The notes beneath the pieces are model-generated. The model did no database searches, was not told the DNA's origin, and saw nothing but the letters and a program-made list of their open reading frames with translations. Position numbers and translations under genes: made by a program. Below, one piece after another: positions 8,955-19,131 of a stretch of DNA of 64,000 nt (position 1 is the first letter of the stretch; every line of letters starts with the position of its first letter). The DNA lies in the NCBI GenBank assembly GCA_963924555.1, contig OZ004587.1, positions 8,510,075-8,574,074 on the forward strand. The letters are read 5' to 3'. This DNA is from Crambe crambe. Its lineage: Eukaryota; Porifera; Demospongiae; Poecilosclerida; Crambeidae.

Positions 8955-11900
8955 GTATGCCAGTATGGTACCAAAAATGGGGTAATTCCAAACAGTTAAA
9001 ATTGTTCTTTTTAAAGTCAAAGTTTCCCAAATTCATGTGAGGGGCCCAAGTTGAAATAGAACTGCTTTATTCAAGTGTAAGTGCAAATAAACAACCACAT
9101 GAACATAATGAAATGCTTGCCATTAAACTACTATATGACCACAGGAACAACTGTCTCTTGCCATTAAACTACTATATGACCACAGGAACAACTGTCTCTT
9201 GCCATTAAACTATTCCGGCTTCCCACTTTTACCAATTTCAAAATTTCAAACACAGGCACACTGTAAAAACAAAAGTGTTTACTGCACACCACTTTGTCCC
9301 AATACACACACTGTTTTTGTTTTTGGTGTGTGTATTGGGACAATTTAGTGTGCAGTACACACTTTCATTTTTACAGTGCAGACATTAATTTATCTGAAAT
9401 TTCTTTTTATAATGCTTCATTCCTTATCACCTGTATGTCCCATAAGCAAAGTATGGAGCTGCCATTTACCACAAGGAATTTAGAACACCTGCTTTGAGTG
9501 GATTGAATAAACCATGGCAGTCAAGTGTTCAAAACCCCCTAAACCATGATAAAAGTTCTTATGTAAACTTACTTCACCACCAGGTGAAAAGTGCTGGAAT
9601 GCATGTCAGAATATAATAACAGTCACTTCCTCCTTGCACATATGAGTTTTAGTAGCCTCCTACCCAGGCCCACTTTCTTTCATGGGGCAGAGGGAAAGTG
9701 GAAGGGTTGATCTTATATTATTATTATAGAACAAAAGTCAATTTTAGAAATTGTTTGAATGAATTCTAGATTTTTTAACATTCTTCCCTCTTCTGTGTCG
9801 ATGTAGTTTTTCACTGTAGTCTTCTGAGAACCTTTAGAGTAAGGGTAGAAGAGAAAGAAGAATTTTTGGTTTATACAGTCTTATGACCTTTGACCCACCA
9901 TCTCGGTGCTAACGTACTCTCTGATTATAGCAGTTGTACATTTGTCTCTTTCCAAGTACAGGTAGTTTTTCTTGAAGTAGTCAAAATTTAATTTTGTGCT
10001 TCCTTCGTGTACAATATGATTATTCCTGCTGTGTGTGTGTGTAGGTGAAGTCCTGAGGTACGAGCTTTATTTGAACTTCTTGCTGACTATATTGTGGTGG
10101 AAGCTTGCAGTGACTGAATCTGAAGGGACGACAAAGACTCGCTTTCGTAATGGCCCACATTGCTCGTGTACCATGTGCACTAATCATCCAAATGGCTGCA
10201 CTATCGCAAGGAGAAATATTTCCATGGTGATACTACCTCTTAAAGACAACTGGAAGTGCTATCGCAGAAGAAGAGTTCTTCAGACTGTTCACTATTCTGA
10301 TCATCAAGTGGTGACTTCTTTGTTATTGATATTGGCTGGTGATGTTGAAACTAACCCTGGTCCTGGTGAGTATTTAGTGGAGTCAAGCATATCGTCATGA
10401 AAGGGATCAGCTATCAGTTTTGCATATTGCACATGCTCAGTAGCCAATAGTGACAATAAGCCAGTTTCTCAAGAGTTACTGCACTTAGGAGTGTGAATGG
10501 TCTTCTATCATTTGATTCTATAGTGCCAACCATGATGGACATCATCTGCTTTCCTTTGCAAGACTCTAAAGTGGACTTGACTAAAGAAGTTGGAATAAAG
10601 TACCTTCAGTTTGGGATTCTCCTTTTGGAAGACCAGACTGGAGCGCGTATCAGTGCCATGGAGAGAGAACTGGCGAAGAATGCACAAGACATTAACTACC
10701 GTGTGTTTCAAGAGTGGCTACAAGGGAATGGGAGAAAACCTGTGTCCTGGGAGACTCTGATTTCTGTGCTGGAAGATATTGGACTGAGCCAACTTGCTAA
10801 ATCAATAAGAGGTAGATAATTTTTGAGTTTGTTATCTCTTTGTTGGTGAATGTGGGGCTTGCTGGTTGCAAAGGTTCTCTGATTGTCCCTCAAGTGAGGC
10901 AGTTTCAAACTTTGAGACCGAGTGCCTAGAGGTTGTGGGTAGACAGCACATACCATAAATTGGGAAACTTAAATGGATGCAGCTATATGCTATTCTTGCA
11001 TTATTTGACTGCAATTCCATAGAACACTGTGATGCTAATTCAGAACAACCTCCAAAAGAACCTACTGCTGGTGAGTATGAAGTAGCTAGAAAATTTTCAA
11101 GGCTATACAAAAAGTATGTTTGCTTGTTACACGAATAGTTTGATAATTTTTCAACTGCATTTTTTGTTCAGAACATGCTCTATCTGACCAGACTGATGTA
11201 AAGGATGGAGCTAGTACTAGTGATTGGACCAATGAAGGTATGGTAACTATATGAGCTACCAGACACGACAATTAGTATTAGAATCAGTGCATGGTGGAAC
11301 CCCCGGCCTCTAAGCAATTGCGATTGGAGCTTGTGCATATGTTCGTTTCACCTTTGACCCCACAAATAAAACATACCCACAACACTTGGCCATTTCCTCA
11401 TAGAGGCCTAGGTAGATTATAGGTGCTTGGCTTTCTAAGTACTTGTGGTAAGCATTATACAGCCTCTTGTGTATGCAGCTGCACCACCACAGCAATACCT
11501 TAGGCTAAGGAGTTGAAGTACAAATGATTTCACCAACTGCTTTGCTCGCCAATTGAATATGTTACACAAACATACCCTAGCTCACGCGCTACTATTGCAC
11601 AACACGTACGTACCATCATACATATGCCTGGGGCATTTTGGAGTGTAGACCTAGATATATGAGTGCCAAAAATTTCTTCTAAATAAGTAGGTTAAGTCAC
11701 TCCCTACTAGCTATGGCAGTTGTAAATGTAGGGATTGTTTTCATACAAGGCTGCAGTACGTTATACAGCCCAGCTAGATTTTAGGCTATCCTGGCTTAAC
11801 CTACTTGTAAATACGAAAGTATGAAAGTCATTAAAAAGACAGCTACAGTGGGTGTCTATATTTCGAGGTATAAAAGTTTCACGGATATTTTTTAAAGCTG

Positions 11901-14900
11901 CCCACTTTACTTGTTTAATTAGATCTGGTGACAAGTATTAACACAAGTTTGGACCAATCAAGAGGAAAATCTGAAAGTGTAAGTTTTCCTTATCTCACTT
12001 TGTGGCTCCAATCATTCTTTCAGTCTCGATCCTCGTGGCATATTTTTTGCTGTTATTGATTTTGATAAAGAGCTCATTATTTTCAGTTTATATGCACTAA
12101 CCAGCAACTCCAGTTCCATTAATTAATCCAATTTGTCATAAATATCTCTCATATGTAAAGATCATATTACTAAGCTATAGGTAAGTCCACACTATCAGCT
12201 TTTGCACCAAACTATACTTCCTGCTGGACCTGGAGTCCATGTGTGTTATAGCTACCTTTAACCATTTGCCATTCACTGCATTTGCTTTCCTCCCCTTTCC
12301 CTCCCTATGCACAGACTATCACTACTTCTACTGAGAGAAAGAGTATCAGCAAACCAGATGATGAAGCAGATCGTGGTAAACTTTCTCACAAGAAAAAGAG
12401 AGTCAAAAAACCAGGTGAGCTTTTTTAATTTTAATATCACAGCTAAAAGAATGAAAGGTACTGAAGTGCTGCTAACCCTCAGCACACACTAAGAGTTCTT
12501 AGTGGCTGTATGTGTTTGGCAGATATTGAGCAGATCACCAATGGGTAGGAGGTTTATTAAATTGGCATGTGCATTCCATATTGTTGAGCAAGCTAGCATT
12601 CTCATTTTGAACCATCAGTGCCTGCTCAGGTACAGATATCATACCATTAACAACTCTCTCCAGTCACCCAAAACGGCAAATATAGCTTGGTTCAGTGTGA
12701 CAGTTAAGTGAGGCAAACAACCTTCCACTAGGCAGGCAAATAGCTAGGTATGGTCTAAAGAACCCATGGAATCTGATGAATACGTGACAGTCGAGGGTAG
12801 AAATCAAACAGTATTCACACTTTCTAATTTTGAAAAAAAGTTATTGTTAAGCGATAAATTAGACTAAAATGTGAATTTCTACCCTCGACTGTCACTATAC
12901 AGGAGTTCTTGATTCTAATACCCGGCCATGGTAGAAGCAAATCTTAGCTATAGATACCCCCATGTGTTACTCTTTTGCATAAATTGAATCCAAAAATCCA
13001 TTCCCCAAAATGACACTTTGTGTGCAATGTGGTCATTCATATGACAGCATGAGTGTAGGTAAAGGGATCAAGCACACTAAAAATTGTGTTGTAGCCATTA
13101 GACTCAAACTCTGAAGTGACAGTTAGTATGCATTGAGTTATCTAATGTGTGACCTTGAAAGTGCAAGTCAAAATGGATGTGTCATGTATACATAGACTGT
13201 TTCTTTCTTTGACCGTAGCCTTAGATGATTGCTAAGGCTGTAGTAACCACATTAGCTCCTAGTTAAGTTAGTCCATACATGTTCCTCTAATTATACTACT
13301 TTAGAGCAGAAACAAGTTGTCTCAGAAGAAATAGACATGGCTAAGTAAGTAGGCATGGTCAAATGTGCACCATTTTAGCTTGGGAAGAGTTTAACTCCAC
13401 CCCCACCCCTTGATCCAGTCCTGAGTACTGTAGACACTTACTCTGTTACCTAAATGGTCCTGTGTAGCTACCACAACCATAATTATGTTGAGAAAATCTA
13501 ACTGCCTCCCCTATTATGAACTTCTGGCTACAACCCTGTAGTTATGTGGCTCAGATGTCTACCATCATGGTTGCTTCCTGTGATAAGCCCTGCCCATGCC
13601 ACACCTATTGTAAGGGTGTATAAAAATATCTATCATAAAGTGTGATATTTAAGAGAATGTTTATTTATGGGTATGTCCCTGATGATGATGTCTTAATTAG
13701 TTGTCACATGGTCCTTTGTGATTGTGATGGTCTATGTGGATAGGTCTCAGGTGGTGTCTTAATTGGTGGTCAATGATACATGATAGCTATATATGTGGGT
13801 ATGTCCCTGGTGTTATCTTAATTAGTGTGTCATAGTATAGGTGTGTGATAATGTTTTATTTCCAGCTCCTCCCCTCAGTGTGGAGAATGTAATGGCAGTC
13901 CTGGAAGCACTACCATGGAGACGCGTTAGTGATCAACTGTATGTCCCTGACTCCAAACGTTATGCCATTGCATCAGAAAACTCTACAGATAGACAGAGAC
14001 TGGCAGCTGTCATCCGATACTGGATCCTGAGGGACCCGTATGCCTCCTGGAGGAGGCTTATACATACACTTGACTATTACGACAAATTGAATGATGACAG
14101 TAAAAAGTGGCATGATGTAGCAGACAGGATACGGAAGTATGCAGAGAAACAAACAGGTGAGTGAGTGTCATTGCTCAGATCAGATTATTGTTGCCCAATG
14201 CACTGCACATACAGCAAGAAAGCCAAACCCTTGAATTGAATTATTAACTACTAACAGTGTATAGTGACAATAATCACTGAAAGGACAAAGGAGGTTCTAT
14301 TTCACAGACACTGCTTTCCATGTATGGAAATGAGGGGATTAAGCATTTAGCAATGTAGAAATAAGTATGAGTTCACTCTCCCCCTCCCAATATCACTGAG
14401 CAGCCTAATAGTTGTGTTGGTTGCATAGCAACAACATAAACTCCTCACCCTCCCCTCCCACATTGATTGTTTTTGTCCAGTGCCCCGCCCTCTATTAAAA
14501 ACCCTCCATGGTGCTTGATTAATACTGTGAATTGTGTGGGTGTGTCTTATCTGGGGTAATAGAAGTGTTTGTGTCCCCCCAGACCCCAGCCTCACCTCTC
14601 GCAGTTTGTTAGCTGCTCTGGACACTGTAAAGAGTGTAAAGACTACCAGTGTAATCTATCGCTTGGAGTTGGTACTTCAGATACCACCCCCTAAGTGGCA
14701 TGAGATGAGATCACGATGTGTTGAAGAGGACACCTACCGTGGTGAACTGGTGCACTATTACCTCGGTACCCATCCACAAGCTAGTTGGAATCACCTGGCC
14801 GTGTCACTTCTCAAACAGAATCGACACAGCGCTCTCGAGAAAGTGAAGGGGAAGGTTAAAGCTGATAAAGGTAGGTGTGTGGTAGATGACACATAATGAC

Positions 14901-17900
14901 ATACTAAGTGAGGGAAGGAAGACTGTAGTCATGTGATTGGTCTACAGTGGATCCTCCTATTAAGGACTCTCAGGTCTTCATTGACAGAAATTGTCAAGGG
15001 ACACAAAATTTGAGTGTTGACACTGAATGTTTTCATAATAGCTCTGTGTGTAGCTATTGTTCAAGGGGGCAAGATTGTACCTGGACCCCCTCCAACTCAT
15101 TAGAGTAGCAATTTCTGGTTGAAGGTCATTTGAGATTTCTGTATAATGACTTGTGCTTTCAAAGTGCTTTGGTGCTTTTGCTACATATGCCTTGTCATGG
15201 CATAAGCAGGAAACTTGATTGGTCCAACAATACAGTTTAAACTACATTAAGCATGCATGGCCAGTGGAAGTGGATTGGTGTGACTATCAGTCAGCAGGGG
15301 GAGGGGCTAGCATATGGAGGGCATTAATTAATGATTTAAAATCTGATATGTTAGAGCTATTCCCACTATAAATATTGTGGAAGTGAATGCATACACTTGA
15401 GGTTGTCGTTAGAGTATCAACTCTAGTTGACTGAAGTAATGCACACTGCATGAGCTCATGCTATTTTTATTTGTTGTTGAAGGGACTTATTTTTGTTGAT
15501 TGGCTCATGTTTTATTCTTTATGTTCCCTCCCACAGACCCCTCCCTCACCCTCGCTAATCTCACTCAGCTGCTACAGGATGTGAGGGATTGGGGTGGTGT
15601 GAGTATTGATCTCAATATCCCCTACTCAGTGCGTGACAGTATTGAATCTCAACTCTCCGATAGGTCGGAACGTGTGAAGGCTTTGGGGGAGTGGTACCTG
15701 AACAACTACCCATGTCCATCATGGAGACATGTGGCTCATGCTCTATATGTGTGGAAGGAGCATGAAGTGCTGGAAGTGTTGAAGAGTCACTACCTTAAAG
15801 GTGAGTCTTGTGGTCTGTGATGGTTTTTGGAACTGTAGCATCATTACATGTGAGCCTTATCTCCTCTCTCTCACTATCCTGACCTGCAGTGGTTCCAACA
15901 GTGATAATCACAGAGAGACTAGTTGGGAGTACATTGATTGTATGGGGAGGGGCATTAGGTTCAATGGGAAAATAGATTGAATACCTATATGAGTATTAAC
16001 TTAGGTTTGCTGCCTCCCCAACATGGACCCTTGTTTGTTTGTTTGTTTGTTTGTTTGTTTTTGTTTATTATATTATCTGGGATTCCTAGTGCATGTCCTC
16101 CCATCTCATAGAGTTGATCATCCAGGACTTCTGATATGTGTTTATTAGGAAGTCCACTCTAAAGTCGATTTGATATACCTCAAGAGTAAGGGGTGTGGGG
16201 ACTCTCCTTGATTCAATTGATCTACTCCCCCTCAAATACATGTCTCCTGCATACCATACAGCACACCCCCACTTCTTAATTAAATCCCCTCTTAATATTC
16301 ATATCTCTGTAGGTGAAATACCTGCTACAATCATGTAGTGATATTTTTGATCGTAGGTTCGTCTGAGTCACGTAGATTGTACAACGAGGCAATGAGGGAA
16401 GGATCCATCAGAGCTCAGATCAATAAAATCCTCCTCTATGGAGCTCCCGGGACAGGCAAGTCCAGCTCCATGGACCTGTTTGTTGGCAACCCTCCGAGAG
16501 GAGTCAGAACGAGCACTCCTCTAGCTGCTCGTCCAATCACTATGTTCCATGTTGGTGTCACCAGCAAGGAGTGGAAGAAACTTCCTCCAGAGGAAAGAAG
16601 ACGAATATTATCCAGAGCCATAGCTGCTCACTCTCCTCCTGATGCCACCCAGTCCCCCGAGGGTTCTGATTCTGCCGAGAGTTCTGATTTTTGTGAGGAT
16701 TCTGACTCTGGTGGTGAAAAATCTACTGGAATGGAAGGTGGTATCGATACTAAACGTAGAGAAGCTCACACAGCAGAAGACAGATCTTCAACACACGATC
16801 GAAATCTTCGAGTACACCAAGTGTCTCTCTCCAGTCCAACAGCCACTAGAAAACCAAAGCCAAAGAGAAAGAGCTCACTGCCATCCATTACCACACACGA
16901 CCAACTGATAGAGCTAATGGACGAGTGCTTGGAGTCAGACAAACCCCTATCTACCTTCCGTAAGCTCTACCTGATTGACTCTGGAGGGCAACCACAGTTC
17001 CACGAGGTGCTACCCATATTTCTTCGTCGAATGTCGTTGTATATTTTCGTGTTTAAGTTATCGGAAGAGCTCGCCACCAAACCCATGGTGGAGTATTTCG
17101 ATGGTAGTGGGAAGCGTGTGGGGACCCCTTACCGATCGGCCCAGTCAAATGAGCAACTGTTGAAACATCGTCTGCGCACCATGCATACTCACAGATCTGA
17201 CAGCAAGAGTGGAGGTGAGTGCTCCAGAATCATGATCGTGGGGACCCACAGGGACGAAGAACATAAGTGCACGAGTGAATCGCGACAGGAGAAGAATAAG
17301 AAGTTAGCAGATATACTACTTCCAGCGTTCGAAGATGAAGTCATCTTCTACAAGCAGAGTGAGTTAATCTTTCCAGTCAATGCCAAAGATCCTGCAGAAT
17401 TGGACAAAAGCATTGCAAAGAATGTCCAAGGTTTAGTCCTAGACGAGTGTGAGCCAGTCTCTATAGATGTGCCTCTCCAGTATTTCTCTTTGGAAATACT
17501 CCTAGAAGAAGTGAGCCTTTCTCTAGATAGAGGTGTACTGAGCAAAGAAGAGTGCCTTAGAGCAGCAAAAGATCTCTACTTTGATGAGCACTCTCTCGAT
17601 GCGGCTCTCCAGTTTCTAGACGAGATTTCAGCAGTCTTCTATTTCCCTGAGATTCTGGAGGGTGTTGTATTCACCAACCCTCAGGTCCTCTTGGACAAAG
17701 TGACTGAGTTGGTGGAGAAAATTTTCTGCTTGAGGGAAAATATCGGTGGTGAGGCTATAGGATTGACTAGAAGCTGGCGGAAGTTCAAAGAGCATGGCAT
17801 CATTAGCTTAAAGCTTCTCCAAAGGGAAGAATTTAACAAGCATTACGTTCCTGAAATCTTTGCTCCAGTAGATCTGGTGAAGCTGTTCAAAGAGTTGCTT

Positions 17901-18834
17901 ATTATAGCCGACTTTAGTGCTTCAGAGTACATCATGCCTGCCCTTCTTCCATTCCTGGAAAAGGAGAAGGTTCGTGAGTATCGCGTGTCCAATGATTCCA
18001 CTTTAGCTCCCCTTGCTCTGTCCTTCCCTCTCGGGGGGCCTCGTCTCGGCACCTACTGCAGTCTCACCTGCTTCTTAGTCTCCCGTGACAACCAGTTTCC
18101 TTGTCCTTGGAAAATCGTGCTCCTCCCTCACTCCAACACTCCAGCTTGCCTCAATCGTAACTGCACTATGTTTTCTGTTCCTGGCTACCCTGGCTCCGTC
18201 ACACTCATCGACACGTTAACACAATTCGAAGTACACGTGCACACCGCTGAGAAAGTGCGCAGCAAGATGTCTTCCTTTGTCTCCCTAGCCATATTTGCAG
18301 GTCTGAGGAAAGCAACACTTGTTCTTGGCTACAACAACTCCATCCCATCGAAAGCACTGCTCTGTCCGTGTGATCATGATGGGAATGACCCTCATGTCGC
18401 CACGTTTGGAGATGGAATCTGGACCTGCAGTCAAAATCCCAATACATTTGGAGACCTCACTTCAAGACAGCTGCCGTGGTGTGAACAAGAAGATCCCCTT
18501 CCTACAAATGGTATGTCTGTCTATTCATAAAGTGTACTTCATGTCAATTATTCTCTTGCATGCAGCACCACTGGACTTGAAGACAGTGCAAGGTGCATTG
18601 TGGGATGCCAAATGCAAGTGGTATAACCTCGGTCTAGAGCTCGGCTTGGACAGATCAACTCTTGACACAATCAGTGCTAACCAACGTGAACAAGTGGAGG
18701 ACTGTTTTCGAGAAGTTCTTTCTAAATGGCTGGATTTAGTGACCCCATCATGGAAGGCACTGGTGAAGGCTTTGAGGGCACCCACTGTGGACTTTCTTCG
18801 TATAGCCTCTGAGATTGAAAGCAAGTATATTTGA
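8753..18834 (+). CDS. Receptor gene B: membrane anchor - 2A - multi-Death - ROC-COR-like GTPase - Death
   Basis: My model uses exons 8753-8954, 10045-10365, 10524-10811, 11023-11070, 11172-11237, 11923-11978, 12315-12414, 13866-14156, 14583-14870, 15537-15800, 16357-18510 and 18566-18834. All borders are AG/GT. Every junction is phase 1 except E6/E7 (phase 0). The total is 4347 nt, exactly 1449 codons including the stop. 2A skipping between the last Gly and Pro of NPGP would release about 173 residues of membrane-anchored leader from about 1275 residues with five Death-folds and the GTPase. Death domains plus a ROCO-type GTPase suggest an innate-immune or cell-death signalling receptor. Linker exons E4-E7 and the E7-to-E9 join are the least certain. 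There is no expression evidence. Confidence 0.75.
8955..10044 (+). other. Gene B intron 1
   Basis: Non-coding. It holds a short tandem duplication (about 46 bp, ccattaaactactatatgac unit, 9119-9215), a 120-bp foldback MITE (9259-9378) and otherwise sequence shared with introns of genes C and D. It ends in a (GT)6 AG acceptor. Gene C has a Harbinger-like element here and gene D a 2.56-kb element. Confidence 0.7.
9259..9378. mobile_element. 120-bp foldback MITE
   Basis: Near-palindromic insert with ends CACTGTAAAAA and TTTTTACAGTG and long inverted arms (TTTGTCCCAATACACACAC against GTGTGTGTATTGGGACAA). It is absent from gene C at 26825, where the flanks read straight through cacaggcagaca. It has no coding capacity. 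Confidence 0.7.
10045..10365 (+). CDS. Gene B exon E2: Cys-containing segment ending in a 2A motif
   Basis: 321 nt, phase 1 in and out (gtgtag|GT ... CCT G|gtgagt). It starts EVLRYELYLNFLLTILWWKL, a second hydrophobic stretch. It continues with a Cys cluster (CSCTMCTNH, then NGC), a basic run (YRRRRVL) and ends SLLLILAGDVETNPGP. D-V/I-E-x-N-P-G-P is the consensus of 2A peptides, which make the ribosome skip one peptide bond before the final Pro. The motif (10341-10364) sits exactly at the exon end and is invariant in genes C and D. Confidence 0.85.
10341..10364 (+). promoter_or_regulatory. 2A ribosome-skipping (translational recoding) motif, gene B
   Basis: It encodes DVETNPGP, preceded by a hydrophobic LLLILAG as in active 2A sequences. 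Skipping would occur between Gly and the last Pro, leaving Pro as first residue of the Death/GTPase product. Activity is inferred from the family consensus, not shown. Confidence 0.8.
10524..10811 (+). CDS. Gene B exon E3: first Death-fold domain
   Basis: 288 nt, phase 1 to phase 1 (ttctatag|TG ... ATAAGAG|gtagat). It reads GIKYLQFGILLLEDQTGARI, INYRVFQEWLQGNG and PVSWETLISVLEDIGLSQLA, a Death-fold pattern ending in the W-x-x-L-x-x-x-L helix 5 core. It follows the 2A motif directly after splicing, so it would be the N-terminus of the released protein. The gene C exon differs at one residue only (E to M). Gene D has an unrelated-looking Death exon in this place. Confidence 0.8.
11023..12414 (+). 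CDS. Gene B linker exons E4-E7
   Basis: Four small exons with good borders: 11023-11070 (EHCDANSEQPPKEPTAG), 11172-11237 (EHALSDQTDVKDGASTSDW), 11923-11978 (DLVTSINTSLDQSRGKSES, ending phase 0) and 12315-12414 (starts phase 0, TITTSTERKSISKPDDEAD, ends with basic HKKKRVKKP, phase 1). All keep frame and all have exact counterparts in gene C. E6 and E7 also occur in D. They form a hydrophilic linker; the basic cluster resembles a monopartite nuclear-localisation signal. No domain is recognised. Confidence 0.6.
12523..12548 (+). CDS. Possible alternative terminal exon of gene B
   Basis: After acceptor tttggcag, phase-1 reading gives DIEQITNG and TAG. Splicing E7 to it would end the protein after the NLS-like linker: anchor, 2A, one Death-fold and the basic tail. 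Counterparts at 29991-30016 and 56113-56138 keep acceptor, frame and stop. Confidence 0.4.
12784..12895. repeat. Foldback repeat in gene B intron
   Basis: Inverted arms GTGACAGTCGAGGGTAGAAAT and ATTTCTACCCTCGACTGTCAC surround an AT-rich loop, with TA nearby on both sides. Counterparts at 30252-30364 and, diverged, 57162-57292 show it predates the duplications. It is probably an old MITE. Confidence 0.65.
13866..14156 (+). CDS. Gene B exon E9: Death-fold domain
   Basis: 291 nt, phase 1 both sides (atttccag|CT ... AACAG|gtgagt). It has the Death-fold pattern SVENVMAVLEALPW, YVPDSKRYAIASEN, RLAAVIRYWILRD and ASWRRLIHTLDYYDK, then an acidic loop and WHDVADRIRKYAEK. It is variable against C and D at SDQLYVPDSKRY and at the loop after HTLD, while the core is fixed. 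Confidence 0.8.
14583..14870 (+). CDS. Gene B exon E10: Death-fold domain
   Basis: 288 nt, phase 1 both sides. The invariant core is KWHEMRSRCVEEDTYRGELV then HYYLGTHPQASWNHLA. Two variable patches flank it (after LLAALDTVK, and LLKQNRHS). C is 9 nt longer in the first patch. It probably mediates homotypic interaction. Confidence 0.8.
15537..15800 (+). CDS. Gene B exon E11: Death-fold domain
   Basis: 264 nt, phase 1 both sides (tcccacag|AC ... CTTAAAG|gtgagt). It reads SLTLANLTQLLQDVRDWGG, variable IPYSVRDSIESQLSD, and conserved ALGEWYLNNYPCPSWRHVAH, LEVLKSHYLK. Exon length differs by codon multiples in C (261) and D (258). Confidence 0.8.
16357..18510 (+). CDS. Gene B exon E12: ROC-COR-like GTPase
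   Basis: 2154 nt and fully open. It has the same motifs and spacing as in gene A (GAPGTGKSS, DSGGQPQFHE, THRD, VNAKD) and the COR-like half with EISAVFYFPE. It differs from A and C in scattered residues (for example FEDEVIFYKQ and CEPVSIDVPLQYF), so it is the more diverged of the three complete copies. The end joins E13 in phase 1 (AAATG|gtatgt). Confidence 0.85.
18566..18834 (+). CDS. Gene B exon E13: terminal Death domain
   Basis: Acceptor catgcag, A-P-L-D-L start, then LGLDRSTLDTISANQREQVE, EVLSKWLDLVTPSWKALVKA and ending IESKYI TGA. It is one codon longer than A and C in the loop between helices 3 and 4. Confidence 0.85.
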
Positions 18835-19131
18835 TTGAAACACTAGACCTTTCCCCCTAAACCCTGTTTCCATGTTAGCAACTATTTAATTTATTTTTAA
18901 ATATTAAATTATTAAGTTTATCAATTATATCATTAAGTTGTCTTTGTATAATGGCTTTATTTGAAAAAAAAAAAAAAAAAAAATTAGTGCGTCAACAATT
19001 TTTGAGGGTTCAAGCGCTTTTCCTTGTAAAGTTTTAATTCTTAAATCCTGTGAATATTCTACAGTGGCAATGCATAAAATAGTCATTTTTGATTTGCTGA
19101 ATTGAAGATCTAAAGTTGATTGTGTGAGTGT

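Noticed and set aside
13305-13342. Extra exon EQKQVVSEEIDMAK between E7 and E9
   Set aside because: The acceptor is fair and the frame open, but the gtaagt donor leaves phase 2, which does not fit E9, and the donor is lost in gene D.
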